A stretch of DNA of 6,196 bases from Nitrososphaerales archaeon TH1920 (GTDB lineage Archaea > Thermoproteota > Nitrososphaeria > Nitrososphaerales > Nitrososphaeraceae). The notes below the pieces were generated by a model that was not told the DNA's origin, made no database searches, and saw only the letters and a list, made by a program, of their open reading frames with translations. Positions within the stretch are counted from its first letter, which is position 1, and the number at the start of each line of letters is the position of its first letter. Location: NCBI GenBank assembly GCA_014523495.1, contig JAATVM010000232.1, positions 1-6,196 of the forward strand, written 5' to 3'. Positions 4,914-6,196 of this stretch are shown in pieces. The translations under genes were made by a program, and so were the position numbers.

Positions 4914-5238
4914 TACATTCGCATCATACTTAATACAAAATCAAAATCTTTCGCACACGTCTAATATAGACTAATGGACGTCAATTACTGTTTGGAAATA
5001 CCCTAGCCTTTTCTCCTAGCCAAGACAGGTTTCTAAAGAAGATTTTGAAATAGATTCATTAAATGTTTCATGGGAGCGAATTGTTTATTATCTTGAGTTG
5101 AGGAAATAAAAGACTAGGTTTATTAGGTTAAATATGTGAATTACACAGCAACTAAAATAAGAAGTTTTATTCTTACAAGGTCAAAATTTAACGAATCAAA
5201 TATACTTTTAATGTGCACTATGCTATTCAAATCTTTTT
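4914..5238. other. 325-nt intergenic space, no supported gene
   Basis: The stretch contains a small perfect hairpin GTCTA-ATA-TAGAC (4959-4971), two CCTAGCC copies (5002-5008 and 5015-5021), and a plus-strand open frame of 29 codons (5020-5109) that reads like a protein tail (KEDFEIDSLNVSWERIVYY) but has no start codon or promoter. Its right end carries the promoter of the next gene. Confidence 0.3.
5200..5207 (+). promoter_or_regulatory. probable TATA box of the Cys/His-rich protein gene
   Basis: ATATACTT is centred about 35 nt before GTG 5239, predicting a transcript start near 5230 and a leader of about 9 nt. This favours GTG 5239 as the start, but does not exclude the ATG codons at 5317 or 5320. 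Confidence 0.4.
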
Positions 5239-5490
5239 GTGCATGATAACAATAATAGATCAACTAGACTAACAAAGTTGACTAAGATAGATAAGACATG
5301 CATTTTGAGTTCATATATGATGAGAAATTGCATATGCGGGCACGACATAAGTTGGCACTGGATGGATATCCACCGTCAGGGAAGGTGTGTTTATCACATT
5401 AATGAGTATGATGCCTGCCATTGTAAAAAATACATAAAAGGGGAGGATGAGGGGAAAGAAATGACATTAGAAGAAAAGAATCAGGAATAA
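5239..5490 (+). CDS. small Cys/His-rich protein, probably zinc-binding
   Basis: Up to 83 residues. The core (31-64) has a metal-ligand pattern C-x-C-G-H-x4-H (C31, C33, H35, H40), then C50, then C-x-C-x2-Y (C60, C62, Y65), with extra histidines at 45, 53 and 61. Paired C-x-C motifs around a short loop are typical of small zinc-binding domains, and short C-x-C-G-H proteins are common in archaea. The role is unknown: nucleic acid binding, protein contacts and metal storage are all possible. The last 20 residues are a Glu/Lys-rich tail. The start is uncertain: GTG 5239 agrees with the TATA box, but residues 1-26 show no family character, and ATG 5317 or 5320 would start the protein right at the Cys core (MMRNCICGH). 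It is convergent with the biotin ligase gene. Confidence 0.6.
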   Translation: MHDNNNRSTRLTKLTKIDKTCILSSYMMRNCICGHDISWHWMDIHRQGRCVYHINEYDACHCKKYIKGEDEGKEMTLEEKNQE

Positions 5491-5548
5491 TTCATAACAA
5501 AACAACAGAGGCGATCATTCGTCTTAAAACGTATATTATGATCACGTA

Positions 5549-5577
5549 AAGATTAAAAAAATTGGTTTTTGAATCTT
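5549..5577. terminator. AT-rich hairpin between convergent genes, possibly bidirectional terminator
   Basis: AAGATT (5549-5554) pairs with AATCTT (5572-5577); after one mismatch, AAAAA (5556-5560) pairs with TTTTT (5566-5570) around a 5-nt loop. It sits between the ends of the Cys/His-rich gene (5490) and the biotin ligase gene (5678) and gives T runs on both strands. A second hairpin, with GAATTC and AATTTC/GAAATT stems, lies at 5593-5631. Confidence 0.4.
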
Positions 5578-5677
5578 AAATTACTATTAATGGAATTCAA
5601 ATTTCTTCAAAGGCGAAATTCCGATGAATTCGATGGAAAAGATCATAAAACTTAGGATATTTCACTAGCGACACGAG

Positions 5678-6196
5678 CTAAGTTTGAATGGAGACATCAC
5701 TATAATAGATTATATTCTTTACTGAGCCATCAGTTAATTTCATTACTAGGGCTCCATTTTGGGCTATATCAATTACGTGTCCCATAAACTTCTCATTTCC
5801 GTCGTAAACAATGGCTTTTTTTCCAAACATTTCTGATTTTTCTTTCCAACTGTCTATAATTTCTACAGTTTTTCCTCTACTAAGAAGAGCAACATAATAA
5901 TGTTCCAATTTTTCAAGGATTGATTTTATTAAAAATAATAAATCAATATCATTACCACACTCTTCTTTGAGTGTAGTCGCTTTGAGATTACCATTATTTA
6001 GAAAATTATTAATTGAAGAACTATCAATATTTGCATTTAGGCCTATACCCATCACTATTTTTTTATTTTCATTTTCGAGGTTAACATCCACTAAAATTCC
6101 ACATACTTTTTTTTCATTTATTAGTACGTCGTTGGGCCACTTTAATTTACAATCAATTTTAGTAATTTCGTGTATGGCGTTCACTACTGCCAGGGC
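5678..6196 (-). CDS. birA: biotin-protein ligase, C-terminal part (5' end outside window)
   Basis: The enzyme activates biotin with ATP and attaches it to the lysine of a biotin carboxyl carrier protein; in ammonia-oxidising archaea that partner is the acetyl/propionyl-CoA carboxylase of carbon fixation. The visible 172 residues begin ALAVVNAI and include KWPNDV (6142-6125), the catalytic-site stretch KKVCGILVDV with its lysine before V-C-G (matching E. coli Lys183), and GIGLNAN. The last 50 residues form the small BPL C-terminal beta domain (KAIVYDGNEKFMGHVIDIAQ, then NGALVMKL and DGSVKNI). The frame is open to the window edge and reads as family sequence upstream of GTG 6184, so that codon is not the start. 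The N-terminal part with the biotin-binding GRG motif, and any DNA-binding domain, lies outside; whether it also represses transcription cannot be judged. Confidence 0.9.
   Translation of the reverse strand, partial: ALAVVNAIHEITKIDCKLKWPNDVLINEKKVCGILVDVNLENENKKIVMGIGLNANIDSSSINNFLNNGNLKATTLKEECGNDIDLLFLIKSILEKLEHYYVALLSRGKTVEIIDSWKEKSEMFGKKAIVYDGNEKFMGHVIDIAQNGALVMKLTDGSVKNIIYYSDVSIQT

Noticed and set aside
6182..6184. GTG as the true start of the biotin ligase
   Set aside because: The frame stays open to the window edge with family-like residues ALAV before it, and the biotin-binding N-terminal part of the enzyme would be missing.
1..6196. CRISPR array, insertion sequence, integrase or defence system
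   Set aside because: No regularly spaced repeats, no transposase or integrase-like protein and no terminal inverted repeats of IS type are visible on either strand.

Overview
The window looks like chromosomal DNA of an ammonia-oxidising thaumarchaeon (Nitrososphaerota), perhaps of the soil Nitrososphaera/Nitrosocosmicus type. The basis is indirect: low GC, archaeal box A (TATA) elements about 27 nt upstream of probable leaderless ATG starts, short lineage-type proteins in long intergenic spaces, a secreted PQQ-type sugar dehydrogenase, paired stand-alone CBS proteins, and a biotin ligase. No marker gene (16S, amoA) is present, so the assignment is inference.

Layout. 1-53: 3' part of a tRNA-like sequence whose T arm does not fold normally. 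273-536 (+): small one-helix membrane protein, followed by a hairpin/T6 terminator. 801-2135 (+): exported PQQ-dependent sugar dehydrogenase-like beta-propeller. 2136-2514: no intact gene, but a minus-strand stretch reads like a decayed coding fragment. 2515-2727 (+): small secreted four-cysteine protein. 2757-2890 (+): a TATA box, two consecutive hairpins and a U-rich end, which together look like an undescribed small RNA. 3164-3615 (-) and 3843-4295 (+): divergent paralogous twin-CBS proteins; the minus-strand copy carries a one-base frameshift in an A7 run. 4479-4913 (+): soluble protein of unknown function with a TTG start. 5239-5490 (+): small Cys/His-rich, probably metal-binding protein. 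5678-6196 (-): catalytic and C-terminal part of a biotin-protein ligase, running off the right edge.

Most genes seem to be single transcription units with their own promoters, not one operon. Two start types are visible: TTG starts preceded by a GGAG-type ribosome binding site (273, 4479), and ATG starts without one, close behind a TATA box (810 or 801, 2515, 3615). The proteins do not form one obvious pathway. The dehydrogenase and the four-Cys protein act outside the membrane; the CBS proteins probably sense adenine nucleotides; the biotin ligase would charge the biotin carrier of acyl-CoA carboxylase.

The two strongest leads are the small RNA candidate (2787-2890) and the frameshifted CBS gene. 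The frameshift may be a sequencing error, a pseudogene, or a slippage-controlled gene.
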